From CAJQQK01 sp049116495 (GTDB lineage: Bacteria; Pseudomonadota; Alphaproteobacteria; Rhizobiales; Hyphomicrobiaceae), in contig JAGDYV010000004.1 in the NCBI GenBank assembly GCA_049116495.1, positions 1 to 64,000 of the forward strand: 64,000 bases of DNA, given 5' to 3'. The translations under genes were made by a program, and so were the position numbers. Shown here piece by piece: positions 42,591 through 51,254 of the stretch. The notes under the pieces are model-generated. The model was not told where the DNA came from, searched no databases, and saw nothing but the letters and a program-made list of their open reading frames with translations. Numbering within the stretch: the first letter of the stretch is position 1; the number at the start of each line of letters is the position of its first letter.

Positions 42591-43694
42591 TTATTGCGGC
42601 AATCGACCGGCGCCGAGAAGACGATTGAAGGCGCGGCGTTGAAGATCGGTCAGTTTGTCGAAGCGGCGGTAACGCTTGAGAACGCGGTGGATCAATTTGC
42701 GTGCTCGACGCGGTCCACCAGCCAGTGACCAAGGCCGCTCGACGGAACCTTCGCAAAGTGGCGTTGTCGCGCTGGCAAAGGATGCTTTGTAACGTTCATC
42801 GCCGCGTCCGAGATCGATCCGATCTAGACCAAAATCCGGCGCACGACGCGCTAACTCAAGCAACAGGATCAAGCCGGGTGAAAACTTGTCGAGCTTCGGC
42901 TCGTAAGTCGGGAACCACCAATGCCAAGTCGTACGTGAACGCATGCCGAAATGTACGGCAGCAAGACGGTCACCAACGTACGCAGTGGAGAGCATACCCG
43001 CGAAGTTTGTGCTTTCAGTAGTGCGGATATTTTCCAGTGCTTTCATTACCCATGCTCCCTTGCGGATCGGCGGAACGCCCATGCGCGCGTAGGAACGGTT
43101 TTTCCACTCGAGCATCGCTTGCCAAGCAGCGTCGCTCTTATCATTCATCTCAAACCGAACTGGACCGACTTCGCGCTCCATCTTTCTGCGTTTCCGTTCT
43201 GTGTTTTTCAGTTCCCTTGTGCCAGATTTCGAGCGTGCCACGAAATAGGCTTCGAATCCCTTTCCAAGGTCCAGGTAGGGTGAACCGGTATCCAGATACG
43301 TTCCCGACGCTACGGCTTTTTGCGTCGCGGGCAAATGGTTGAAATCATAGGCATTCAGGCTACAGGCATTCAGCAATGCGGTACAATCCAAAACGGTGTC
43401 GACCGAACCGATAATGCCGTGAAAATCACTAATCGGCCCGCCAACCGGTACGCCAACGCCGTGTGTCTGTCGGTGGAATGGAAAGATACCTACAATGCAA
43501 TCGTCTTGGGAAACGATCGCAACACAAACTGGTTTTCCTGCACCATCGACCGCGCGCGAAAACTCGGGTGAGAAGAAGGCACTGTTCAAAGTCGGGTCAT
43601 TCTTCTGCAGGATCCGCCACCGCTCGATCTCTGATGATGAAAGGTCACCAAAAGGGGCAATTCGGTATGATAATTGTCGATCAATAAAGGGCAT
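42591..43694 (-). CDS. CelD/BcsL-like GNAT acyltransferase
   Basis: A 367-residue protein with the BioF2-like/CelD double GNAT layout found in cellulose and EPS loci. Visible family parts are SAFFSPEFSRAV, GIFPFHRQTHGVGVPVGGPI, LKNTERKRRKMEREVGPV, WQAMLEWKNRSYARMG, RLAAVHFGMRSRTTWHWWFP and DLGRGDERYKASFA. It probably transfers an acyl group to the polysaccharide or its precursor. The ATG has no Shine-Dalgarno sequence of its own (CTGCGCGCGCCACA upstream). It lies inside the end of a 45-codon ORF that does have one, so translation may be coupled. Confidence 0.83.
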   Translation of the reverse strand: MPFIDRQLSYRIAPFGDLSSSEIERWRILQKNDPTLNSAFFSPEFSRAVDGAGKPVCVAIVSQDDCIVGIFPFHRQTHGVGVPVGGPISDFHGIIGSVDTVLDCTALLNACSLNAYDFNHLPATQKAVASGTYLDTGSPYLDLGKGFEAYFVARSKSGTRELKNTERKRRKMEREVGPVRFEMNDKSDAAWQAMLEWKNRSYARMGVPPIRKGAWVMKALENIRTTESTNFAGMLSTAYVGDRLAAVHFGMRSRTTWHWWFPTYEPKLDKFSPGLILLLELARRAPDFGLDRIDLGRGDERYKASFASATTPLCEGSVERPWSLAGGPRRARKLIHRVLKRYRRFDKLTDLQRRAFNRLLGAGRLPQ

Positions 43695-43818
43695 TGTGGC
43701 GCGCGCAGATGAGTAGATAATCCAGTTGGACGCCGCTAGTGGCTGCCAACCAAGTCATGCTCAAGAACCACATTCTGCACGCCATGCAGCACGGAATACA
43801 ACGTAACTTATGGTGCAT
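43681..43818 (-). CDS. Possible 45-residue Cys-rich leader or coupling peptide
   Basis: A short ORF with GGAGGAGG five bases before its ATG, among the strongest ribosome binding sites in the window. The product has a Cys-rich head (CIPCCMACRMW) and a hydrophobic middle (MWFLSMTWLAATSG), then LDYLLICARHNALY. Its TGA lies 14 bases inside the acyltransferase gene, whose own start lacks a Shine-Dalgarno. The arrangement fits translational coupling through a leader peptide. I recognise no family; it could also be a small membrane protein. Support is the ribosome site and overlap, not homology. Confidence 0.4.
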   Translation of the reverse strand: MHHKLRCIPCCMACRMWFLSMTWLAATSGVQLDYLLICARHNALY

Positions 43819-44202
43819 GCAGACCTCCTCCAATGACGTAGTTGTGCCCAGAAGGCAGATCTTCCGGCGGAGGACAAGAATAGGCAGCGAATATGAGCCG
43901 GAAGGGAATGTTGCAAAGCTGGATCGGATTATCAATCGATACCAAGGCTCACCGTGCCGTTGCATCTGGATAGGTGAGGAAACTTGGAGTCTGCTCGGTA
44001 AACGAACGCTAAATGAGCAATTCAGTTGGAAGCATGTGAAACCATTCGCTCGACGCCGGCATCTCATAGGGGCCTGCAGTGGCTTGAAGGGTTGGTGGAG
44101 TCGATGCCGTTGCTGGTTAACAAGTCTGGGCAGGCGTTTTTGTTATGTGTCGTCACTACTGTTAGGCTCACGCGAGCTTTACTTGCACTTAGGAATACCT
44201 AT
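43695..44202. other. Divergent intergenic region before the channel gene
   Basis: About 500 bases. The left quarter contains the small Cys-rich ORF at 43681-43818. The rest shows overlapping open frames on both strands without motifs. AGGA at about 44191 serves the channel start at 44203. Confidence 0.5.
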
Positions 44203-46512
44203 ATGGCGGACGCAATTCGAACCCGGATTTTCGTTGCACTGTGCGCATTGACCGGCTTTTTCGCTATGTCATGGCATCACCCAGGGCACGCTCAAGTCAG
44301 CCTTGGTACAAAGTCGGACGGTCAAGTTAGGAAAGTGCAGGTTCCGGACCCGCTTACACACGAAGCTGTGCGGGATTTGATCTCCGAGCTGGATGACAAG
44401 CAGGTTCGTAAACTTCTGATTGATCGGCTGAGTGAGCTGGCCGATGCGCGAGCCAGAGCAAAGCTGAGCAAGGATAATCGGTCGATTCCACAGATTCTGG
44501 ATGGTTACCGTAGCGCACTGGGCACATCACTTTGGAAAACAGTTACCCGTTTAGAGAATATTCCCGAGTCCTTTGGCAAGGCCTTCCAAACGTTCGCCGA
44601 GCGCCGCGGTAGCAACAACTATGCCGGCCTGTTCGCGACCCTCGCGGGGGCGTTGCTCAGTGGCTTAGCCGCGGTTTGGTTCTGCAGACGATCCACGCAT
44701 GCGGCTGAGCAACGCATACTCGCCGCGCGACCACCGAACTTGTGGCGGAAACTCGGTCTCATCGTCGCCCGTCTCGCGATCCACGCGTCACACATACTCG
44801 CGTTTGTATTGGTCAGTTACGTGGTAACCATAGCGTTGACGCAACGCGGTTCCCCCGACCGGTCCACCTTGTTCCTTGTTTTCCAAACGATCGCGTGGAT
44901 TTGGTTGGCGACCTCTCTTGCACGGTTTGTCATGGCACCGACACAAGCCAACCTGCGTCTTTGCCCCCTCAATGACGTCACGGCCCATCTGCTGACATCA
45001 CGCGTGACGCTCGTCGCAGCGATTGCCGGCGTTGGCTTTGGCGTCATGGGTTGGCTTTTGGAGATGGGCATGCCGTTTGGAGAGACGCGGCTTGGCTTCT
45101 GGATAAACTTGCTCATTCATGCCGTAATCCTGCTGACGATTTGGCAATCTCGGCACGGCGTTGCCGCCATGTTGACAGCTGATCAACCGCGAGAACAGGC
45201 AGTTGAAAGGTCCTTCTCATTGTCGCGGCATTGGCCACAAATCGCGATGGTGTTGGTCATTGCGCATTGGTTTGTCGTAGAGATCATCGTCGCGACGGGC
45301 AACGCAACGCCCGGCATTTTGCCCGTTATAATGATCACTTTGGCGACCCTGATCGGTTTGCCGTTTCTCGATCATGCGATCCGCGCCTTGGTCTGCAACT
45401 TGGCACCGGTAAATGGTGATGCAACGGCCCCGCTTCAGGCAGCGCACCGTGAGACACAATACGGTCTCATTCGCTGCGGTCGCGTTCTGTTGGGCCTCGC
45501 CGGCATACTCGGTATTCTACGTCTATGGGGCGTTGATCCGCACGCGCTGGCCGAGGAAGGCATTGGTGCTCGGTTCGCGAGTGGATCAATCGACATTCTA
45601 CTCATTGCGCTGGTTTGTTATGCGATCTGGGAATTCGTGACCATCGTTAGTGAACGCCAACTCGCAATCGAGCGCGCCGTCATGGGTATCGACGACGCAG
45701 GTGGTGAAGCAATGGCTGAGGGCGAAGGCGGGAAAGGCGAAACGCGGCTTGCGACGATTGTGCCGCTCGTGCGTTTGGCGGCCCGCATTGTCATCGTAGC
45801 GCTTGGCGCGCTGGCCATCATCAATCAGCTCGGGATCAATATTACGCCATTACTTGCTGGTGCAGGCATCATCGGGCTCGCTGTTGGATTCGGCGCGCAA
45901 ACGCTGGTCAAGGATATCATTTCCGGCTTGTTCTTCCTGATCGATGATGCGTTCCGCAAAGGCGAGTACATCGACATCGGGGACGTCAAAGGAACGGTCG
46001 AGAGAATCTCCGTGCGCTCTATGCAACTGCGCCATCACAACGGCCCGCTCAACACAGTCCCGTTTGGTGCCATAAACTTTGTCACAAATTTTTCGCGTGA
46101 CTGGGTTGTTATGAAGCTGCCGCTGCGCCTGACCTACGACACGGATGCAGAGGCAGTGCGAAAAATGATCAAGAAGCTCGGCCAGGAGCTGATGGAGGAG
46201 CCCGCACTCAAGGGGCAGTTCTTGCAACCCCTGAAATCACAGGGGGTAATTCAGATGGAAGACTCGGCGATGATCATGCGCGTCAAATTCATGACACGAC
46301 CGGGTGACCAATGGGTAATCAGGCGCATCGTTTTTGCCCGCATCCGCGACCTGTTCGAGAAAGAGGGGATCAAGTTTGCCAATCGCGAGGTCACCGTGCG
46401 CCTCGCCGACGATGGTCGCACCGAACCCTTGACGGGCCGTGAAAGGAGTGCGGCCGGGGCAGCAGCTCGCTCCGCGGTTGAACAGGCGGAGATCGCAGAG
46501 GCGAAGGCCTGA
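44203..46512 (+). CDS. Large MscS-family mechanosensitive channel
   Basis: A 769-residue inner-membrane channel with a large N-terminal part. The signal peptide is TRIFVALCALTGFFAMSWHH...AQ. A periplasmic helical region of about 150 residues follows (SELDDKQVRKLLIDRLSELA), then about nine membrane segments. The pore helix region LLAGAGIIGLAVGFGAQTLV and KDIISGLFFLIDDAFRKGEY continue into the MscS beta domain (GTVERISVRSMQLRHHNGPL, TVPFGAINFVTNFSRDW). The C-terminus is Ala-rich. ATG 44203 (MADAIRTRIF) has AGGA upstream and gives a proper signal peptide; the frame to 44026 is not used. Such channels protect against osmotic shock. It may simply neighbour the EPS locus. Confidence 0.88.
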   Translation: MADAIRTRIFVALCALTGFFAMSWHHPGHAQVSLGTKSDGQVRKVQVPDPLTHEAVRDLISELDDKQVRKLLIDRLSELADARARAKLSKDNRSIPQILDGYRSALGTSLWKTVTRLENIPESFGKAFQTFAERRGSNNYAGLFATLAGALLSGLAAVWFCRRSTHAAEQRILAARPPNLWRKLGLIVARLAIHASHILAFVLVSYVVTIALTQRGSPDRSTLFLVFQTIAWIWLATSLARFVMAPTQANLRLCPLNDVTAHLLTSRVTLVAAIAGVGFGVMGWLLEMGMPFGETRLGFWINLLIHAVILLTIWQSRHGVAAMLTADQPREQAVERSFSLSRHWPQIAMVLVIAHWFVVEIIVATGNATPGILPVIMITLATLIGLPFLDHAIRALVCNLAPVNGDATAPLQAAHRETQYGLIRCGRVLLGLAGILGILRLWGVDPHALAEEGIGARFASGSIDILLIALVCYAIWEFVTIVSERQLAIERAVMGIDDAGGEAMAEGEGGKGETRLATIVPLVRLAARIVIVALGALAIINQLGINITPLLAGAGIIGLAVGFGAQTLVKDIISGLFFLIDDAFRKGEYIDIGDVKGTVERISVRSMQLRHHNGPLNTVPFGAINFVTNFSRDWVVMKLPLRLTYDTDAEAVRKMIKKLGQELMEEPALKGQFLQPLKSQGVIQMEDSAMIMRVKFMTRPGDQWVIRRIVFARIRDLFEKEGIKFANREVTVRLADDGRTEPLTGRERSAAGAAARSAVEQAEIAEAKA

Positions 46513-46585
46513 TCAAGACCGACCTCTAGGATGCGTCATCCGCGCTGGCTTAGCGCAACCGGCTGCACCCTACATGAGGGTGACA

Positions 46586-47356
46586 CTACACGGCAGTATA
46601 ACCACCATCAACGATGAGATCGGAGCCGGTCATGAAGCTTGAGGCGTCGCTGGCCAGGAACACAGCTGCAGCTGCAATCTCATCCGGTTGCCCAAGTCTC
46701 TTGAGCAGGTGCAGCGGTCCGGAAACGCGTCGTGCTTCTTCCATCGTGCCAAAGCGAAAAGTCATCCTGCCCGTTTCGATTGCACCGGGTGACAATGTGT
46801 TCACGCGAACGTTGTCGGCGGCATGGTCTGCAGCCATGACCTTGGCGAGCTGTATGAGAGCGCCCTTTGTCGCGCAGTAAGCAGGTCTTCCGGGGGATCC
46901 AACGCTGCCCATCTGTGAAGCAATGTGAATGATGCTCCCACCTCCGGCAGAAATCATATGTGGCAGGACTGACCGGCTCATCAGGTATGGACCTGATAGA
47001 TTGACACTAAGGACGGCATTCCACTCGGAGGGCGGCAGATCCAGTATCGTACCTGTTTTGTCGTGGGCGGCAGCACCGTTGACGAGAATGCGCGGGGCCC
47101 CCTCTGACGCGACGAATTGTGCGACGGCATCTTTGACGGCATCTTCCAGCGTCACGTCGCAGTGGATGGCCAGAGCGTGGCCGCCAGCGGCCTCGATGAT
47201 CTTGGCTGTCTCACCGGCTGCATCCTCGGCCCGGTCGATACATCCGACGCGTGCACCAACGGATGCAAAGGCCACAGCGATGGCGCGGCCGATGCCTGAG
47301 CCTGCTCCGACGACTATCGCAGGGCGATCATCTAGTCGAAAAAGCTTCTCATTCAT
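46586..47356 (-). CDS. Short-chain dehydrogenase/reductase (SDR)
   Basis: A classical 256-residue SDR. The cofactor motif is VVGAGSGIGRAIAVAFASVG near residue 16, with Asp of GCIDRAED at the strand-2 end, suggesting NAD preference. NGAAAHD takes the place of NNAG. The catalytic residues are Ser in IHIASQMGSVG and Tyr/Lys in AYCATKGALIQL, and the C-terminal FMTGSDLIVDGGYTAV is standard. GAGG nine bases before the ATG supports the start. It is the last gene of a minus-strand unit with the PrpD-like and alpha/beta hydrolase genes. Confidence 0.92.
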   Translation of the reverse strand: MNEKLFRLDDRPAIVVGAGSGIGRAIAVAFASVGARVGCIDRAEDAAGETAKIIEAAGGHALAIHCDVTLEDAVKDAVAQFVASEGAPRILVNGAAAHDKTGTILDLPPSEWNAVLSVNLSGPYLMSRSVLPHMISAGGGSIIHIASQMGSVGSPGRPAYCATKGALIQLAKVMAADHAADNVRVNTLSPGAIETGRMTFRFGTMEEARRVSGPLHLLKRLGQPDEIAAAAVFLASDASSFMTGSDLIVDGGYTAV

Positions 47357-47429
47357 TGTCGTTGCCCTCGGTCAGTTGCGCCACTCCGGAAAAACTTGTC
47401 AGTTGGTCTCGGGTTTTAGCGTAAAAGCT

Positions 47430-48962
47430 CTAAAATATGCCTGGTTGTTTGTTCTCTTCGAGGTATCCGTCAGGTGCCACGGTGGTGAGCGACGCCAGTT
47501 CGCCTGCTTCGAGATTGGGTAATCGCATGACTAAATCCAAGAACCTTTGCGATTCGGCCTCAGTGAGAATTCCGCTCGTGAGGGTCCGAAATTTCTCCAC
47601 GTAGTTGTCGCGCCGGAACGGACGTGCGCCCGCGGGATGAGCGTTAGCAACGGAGATTTCATCTTCAAGGATCCGTCCATCGCGCATGGTCATTACTACT
47701 CGGGCGCCGAACGCTTTCGCGTTTGGGTCTCGGGCGTGATAGCGACGTGTCCATTCCGCGTCTTCGCGGGTGGAGATCTTTTGCCAAAGCCTCACAGTGT
47801 CTGGCCGTTGCGCGCGCTCCTGTGCATAGGACGACTCATGATGCCACCGTCCGTCTTGTAGGGCGACGGCAAAGATATACATGATTGAGTGATCGAGTGT
47901 TTCACGGCTGGCACCAGGGTCCATCTTCTGCGGGTCGCCGGCGCCGGTACCGATAACGTCGTGCGTGTGATGCGAGGTATGGAGAACAATCGACTGTACG
48001 TCGTCAGAGGCCTCGATTTGGCGGCCCATTCTGAATGCCAGATCAATCAATGCCTGAGATTGGTACTCCGCAGAGTGCTCTTTGGTGTATGTTTCGAGAA
48101 TCGCGCGCTTCGGCTCGCCAGCGCCGGGCAGAGGAATCTCATATATGGCCTCGTAGGGGCTTTTGCCTTGGTCACGCGCCGTGCGGCCATTCAGCATATG
48201 GGCTAAAAAGCCGTCCGCTCCTTCATAGATGGGGTTGGGTGAGCCTTCTCCGCGCATAGCCCGATCCATCGCCTCAATGGAAGTTTTTCCTGCATAGGCC
48301 GGTGCGTAGGCCTTCCATGATGAAATCTCGCCCTTTCGAGATTGGCGGGTGGTCATCGTGCAGTGCAGCGCTTGTTGTATTCCTTGGTATGTCGTTTCCG
48401 TTGGGAGCTCAAGCAAGGTCCCAAGCCCAGCCGCCACGGAAGGCCCGAGGTGCGCGATGTGATCGATCTTGTGTTCATGCAGGCAAACGCCTTTGACCAG
48501 ATTGACGTGCACTTCGTAAGCGGTGGCGATCGCTCGGACGAGGTCATGGCCGTTCAGCTTGCATTGCTGGGCGACGGCAAGAATTGGCGGAATATTGTCA
48601 CCGGGATGGGAGTAATCCGCCGCAAGGAAGGTGTCGTGAAAGTCGAGTTCCCGAACAGCCGTGCCATTGGCCCAAGCCGCCCACTCGGCGCAGACCGTTG
48701 AGCCTCGCGACATGCCAAACACCGTTGCGCCTCCCTTGCGAGGATGAGCCATCGCCATGGCGCGCGCGGACTTGACGGACTTGCGATTGAGCGAAGCAGT
48801 GGCGACGGCAGCGTTGTCGATCAAGCGATTGATGACCATGTCCGTAACATCAGCATCAACGGCAATCGGGTCAGCGGCGAGTTCTGCCAGCTTCCAAGCG
48901 AACTGCTCGTTACGCGGTAAGGATTGCGCGGCTGGCACCGCGTGGACCTTGTGGATAATCAT
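47430..48962 (-). CDS. MmgE/PrpD family protein
   Basis: A 510-residue protein of the family of 2-methylcitrate dehydratase and immune-responsive gene 1. Visible blocks are VRELDFHDTFLAADYSHPGD (the conserved D-x-x-D and H region), PPILAVAQQC, IAHLGPSVAAG, LHCTMTTRQSRKGEISSWKA and YAGKTSIEAMDRAM. The start is at ATG 48962 (MIIHKVHAVP), where AAGG stands seven bases upstream; the longer frame to 49028 is not used. No other methylcitrate-cycle gene (prpB, prpC) is nearby, so a role outside the methylcitrate cycle is likely. It follows the hydrolase gene by 28 bases. Confidence 0.88.
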   Translation of the reverse strand: MIIHKVHAVPAAQSLPRNEQFAWKLAELAADPIAVDADVTDMVINRLIDNAAVATASLNRKSVKSARAMAMAHPRKGGATVFGMSRGSTVCAEWAAWANGTAVRELDFHDTFLAADYSHPGDNIPPILAVAQQCKLNGHDLVRAIATAYEVHVNLVKGVCLHEHKIDHIAHLGPSVAAGLGTLLELPTETTYQGIQQALHCTMTTRQSRKGEISSWKAYAPAYAGKTSIEAMDRAMRGEGSPNPIYEGADGFLAHMLNGRTARDQGKSPYEAIYEIPLPGAGEPKRAILETYTKEHSAEYQSQALIDLAFRMGRQIEASDDVQSIVLHTSHHTHDVIGTGAGDPQKMDPGASRETLDHSIMYIFAVALQDGRWHHESSYAQERAQRPDTVRLWQKISTREDAEWTRRYHARDPNAKAFGARVVMTMRDGRILEDEISVANAHPAGARPFRRDNYVEKFRTLTSGILTEAESQRFLDLVMRLPNLEAGELASLTTVAPDGYLEENKQPGIF

Positions 48963-48990
48963 CGTCACACCTTGTTCATTTGCCCTGGGA

Positions 48991-49803
48991 TTAGACCGAG
49001 GCTGTAATGCGACGATACCAATCTGCAATCAGCTGTGCACTATCTCGCCAAGTGGACGCAAGCATCATGCAGTGCGGGGTCGTGTCCAAACAATGATATT
49101 CGGCTCCAAAGAAGCGCGCCGTTGCCTGGTCTTGCCCTTCTGGGTGTAAGTTCCCCCGGTCTCGTCCCGCGGAAATACAGAGCGCAGGCATACCAAACCG
49201 GGATTGGTCGATATGAATTGACAAAGAGTAGCGATCGTTCAGTAGCTTCGGGCTTTCGTGACAAAGTCGCTCTACGTAAGCGTCTAGATTGTCAAACCTC
49301 TCACCTTCCAGGAATTTTTGCCTGCAACTATCAGCGTTCGGAGGAGCGACAAGGCGACCGAACGGCATCAACGGTAAAGGTGATAGACAATCAAGCTGAC
49401 CTGGCGGCGAAGGAGCCAGTAGCCCCAAGCCAAAGAAGCTTGATTGCTCACCGGCCGCTGCAGCGACCAGAGCTCCGGCGCTGTGTCCAACTGGTATTGG
49501 CGGGCCGGGCAAAGCTAAACAACAAGCAAAAATATCCTCGGCCATGTCTCTGACGCCTGCATCGACGAGATCTGGGGTCGCCAGTAGCCCCCCATGGCCG
49601 CGCATGTCCATTGCCGCTGCCGGAACTTCGATAGTATCGAAGAACCTCAAATAGTTAGCAAAACACCAAGCACCGTGATAGCCGCCGTGAACGAACAGCA
49701 GAACCGGTTGTCCGTCCGATTTCGCCGCCGCTTGTCCCAGAAACAACCGCCCACGCCCAGCCGGTTGTTGGGTTAGGGTTTGCAAGTAGCTAAAGTCAAA
49801 CAC
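48991..49803 (-). CDS. Alpha/beta hydrolase
   Basis: A 270-residue serine hydrolase. The oxyanion-hole strand is LLFVHGGYHGAWCFANYLRF, the nucleophile elbow is PIPVGHSAGALVAAAAG, and the likely catalytic acid and His are in ISAGRDRGNLHPEG and CLDTTPHCMMLAS. GTG 49803 has AGGA six bases upstream. It is the first gene of the minus-strand unit with the PrpD-like and SDR genes, and probably cleaves an ester, lactone or C-C bond in the pathway. No signal peptide, so it is cytoplasmic. Confidence 0.9.
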   Translation of the reverse strand: MFDFSYLQTLTQQPAGRGRLFLGQAAAKSDGQPVLLFVHGGYHGAWCFANYLRFFDTIEVPAAAMDMRGHGGLLATPDLVDAGVRDMAEDIFACCLALPGPPIPVGHSAGALVAAAAGEQSSFFGLGLLAPSPPGQLDCLSPLPLMPFGRLVAPPNADSCRQKFLEGERFDNLDAYVERLCHESPKLLNDRYSLSIHIDQSRFGMPALCISAGRDRGNLHPEGQDQATARFFGAEYHCLDTTPHCMMLASTWRDSAQLIADWYRRITASV

Positions 49804-50316
49804 GAGAAATCCTATCTATCGTCGACGTGTCAGATGACGCTGGATGAAATGATGGCAGGTATCAATCAGCCATATCCCGGCAGATCTCGTAGAAAACTGC
49901 GCCGCAATTCGGAAAATCGGGAATATTCGATCCATGTGCCGCAGGAAGTCGTCATGTTGTAGGTGACGTGCAATGCCTAAGAATCGCGATGGTCGCCGGT
50001 TCGGGCATCTCAAAAAATTCGATTTTGAGCGTCCATCGTGAACCATCTGGCGGATTGCCGGCTCGTTTGTCGCTGGAATATGAGGTGGATGATCAATTCG
50101 CATTCTGGCTCGTCTATCTTCAATTGGGCGTGCTAACTATCAGGTTGAGAAAGTTCATTGATTTCTTGTTGAAATCTACTCGGTTGGTCCCCGGTCTGGC
50201 GCAGGCTTCAGCAATGACAATCGATCTTCCTGCTTTCCCTGCGAAGCATTACAGTGCCGAAATGGCCAATTGCTGCGTAGAACGGCTGCCAACCTATACC
50301 CTCAAGGATGTCATAG
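49804..50316. other. Divergent intergenic region between two catabolic units
   Basis: About 510 bases holding promoters for the leftward hydrolase unit and the rightward DUF1177 unit. A frame of 119 codons crosses most of it and ends just inside the DUF1177 gene, but shows no motif and no ribosome binding site. AAGGA eight bases before 50317 serves the DUF1177 gene. Confidence 0.5.
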
Positions 50317-51249
50317 ATGCTGCGTGAAATATTGGATGTGCTCGATTTTCTGGACGACGCACGCAATGGCGCAGAACCGTTCCTGGCGTTGCTGCCGGCG
50401 GGGCCGCAGACCGCCGAGATCACGCCATTCGAAAGTGATCTTGGCAAGACCGACTTCATCAAGATTCTGTTTCCTGGCGAATCGGGCAAGAGCCGCGGTG
50501 GTGATGCGCTGACAACCGGTATTATCGGCTCGAATGGCGGGCTGCGGCTGCCGGGGCCATATCCCGGACTGGCGTCGGATGCCGATGGTTGCATCGTCGG
50601 CTTGGCTGCGGCGCTGCACTTGGCCCGCGCACATGCGAGAGGTCAGAAGCTAGCTGGTGATGTCCTTGTATCGACGCATATCTGCCAGCAGGCGCGCCCG
50701 GTGCCGCATGACCCGTACCCGTTCGTCATGTCGCCGCTGCCGAGCAGCGAGAAACATCCCCGCCTCGTCGATGAGCGCATGGATGCAATCCTCACACCGG
50801 AGACCTGTAAGAGCAACAAAATGCTCTCGCATCTCGGTTTTGCCGTGACGCCGCCGGTGCGCGAAGGGTTTATTCTGCGCCCGCACGCCTCGATCTTGCA
50901 CATCATGGAGATGGTGACCGGCATGGCGCCAGTCGTGTTTCCGATCACGATGCAGGATGTAACGCCTTACGAACTCGGCGTGCATCACATTTGCGGCATG
51001 GTGCTCCCGAGTATCTTTTCGACGGCGCCGGTGATCGGTGTGCCGCTGGTGACGGCCAGCCAGACTCATCCATCGGCGACCGGCACGCAACAACCGATGG
51101 TGTTGGAGGCGACGGCGCGTTTTTGTATCGAGGTCGCGACGTCTTTCGGCAACGGCGATTGCGCGTTCTATTATGACAGCGATTTTGAAGGGATGGTTGA
51201 ATCGTTCGGCACGATGCGCGGTTGGCAACGCATAAAGAAGGACGGTTAG
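50317..51249 (+). CDS. DUF1177 family protein
   Basis: A 310-residue protein matching the DUF1177 family. The blocks are ILDVLDFLDDARNG, LGKTDFIKILFPG, GIIGSNGGLRLPGPYPGLAS, GDVLVSTHICQQARPVPHDP, KSNKMLSHLGFAVTPPVREG and GVPLVTASQTHPSATGTQQP. The family is often found beside peptide transporters and amidohydrolases and its reaction is not established to my knowledge. The His/Asp-containing VSTHICQQARPVPHDP suggests a metal site. ATG 50317 has AAGGA eight bases upstream. It starts a tightly packed plus-strand operon: the next gene begins five bases after the stop. Confidence 0.88.
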   Translation: MLREILDVLDFLDDARNGAEPFLALLPAGPQTAEITPFESDLGKTDFIKILFPGESGKSRGGDALTTGIIGSNGGLRLPGPYPGLASDADGCIVGLAAALHLARAHARGQKLAGDVLVSTHICQQARPVPHDPYPFVMSPLPSSEKHPRLVDERMDAILTPETCKSNKMLSHLGFAVTPPVREGFILRPHASILHIMEMVTGMAPVVFPITMQDVTPYELGVHHICGMVLPSIFSTAPVIGVPLVTASQTHPSATGTQQPMVLEATARFCIEVATSFGNGDCAFYYDSDFEGMVESFGTMRGWQRIKKDG

Positions 51250-51254
51250 ACCAT

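Noticed and set aside
43739..44251. 170-codon plus-strand ORF before the channel gene
   Set aside because: Composition unlike protein, and it overlaps the channel start in another frame.
49968..50327. 119-codon plus-strand ORF ending inside the DUF1177 gene, with a possible 37-residue end part
   Set aside because: No ribosome binding site and no motif. The DUF1177 gene has its own AAGGA site, so coupling is not needed.
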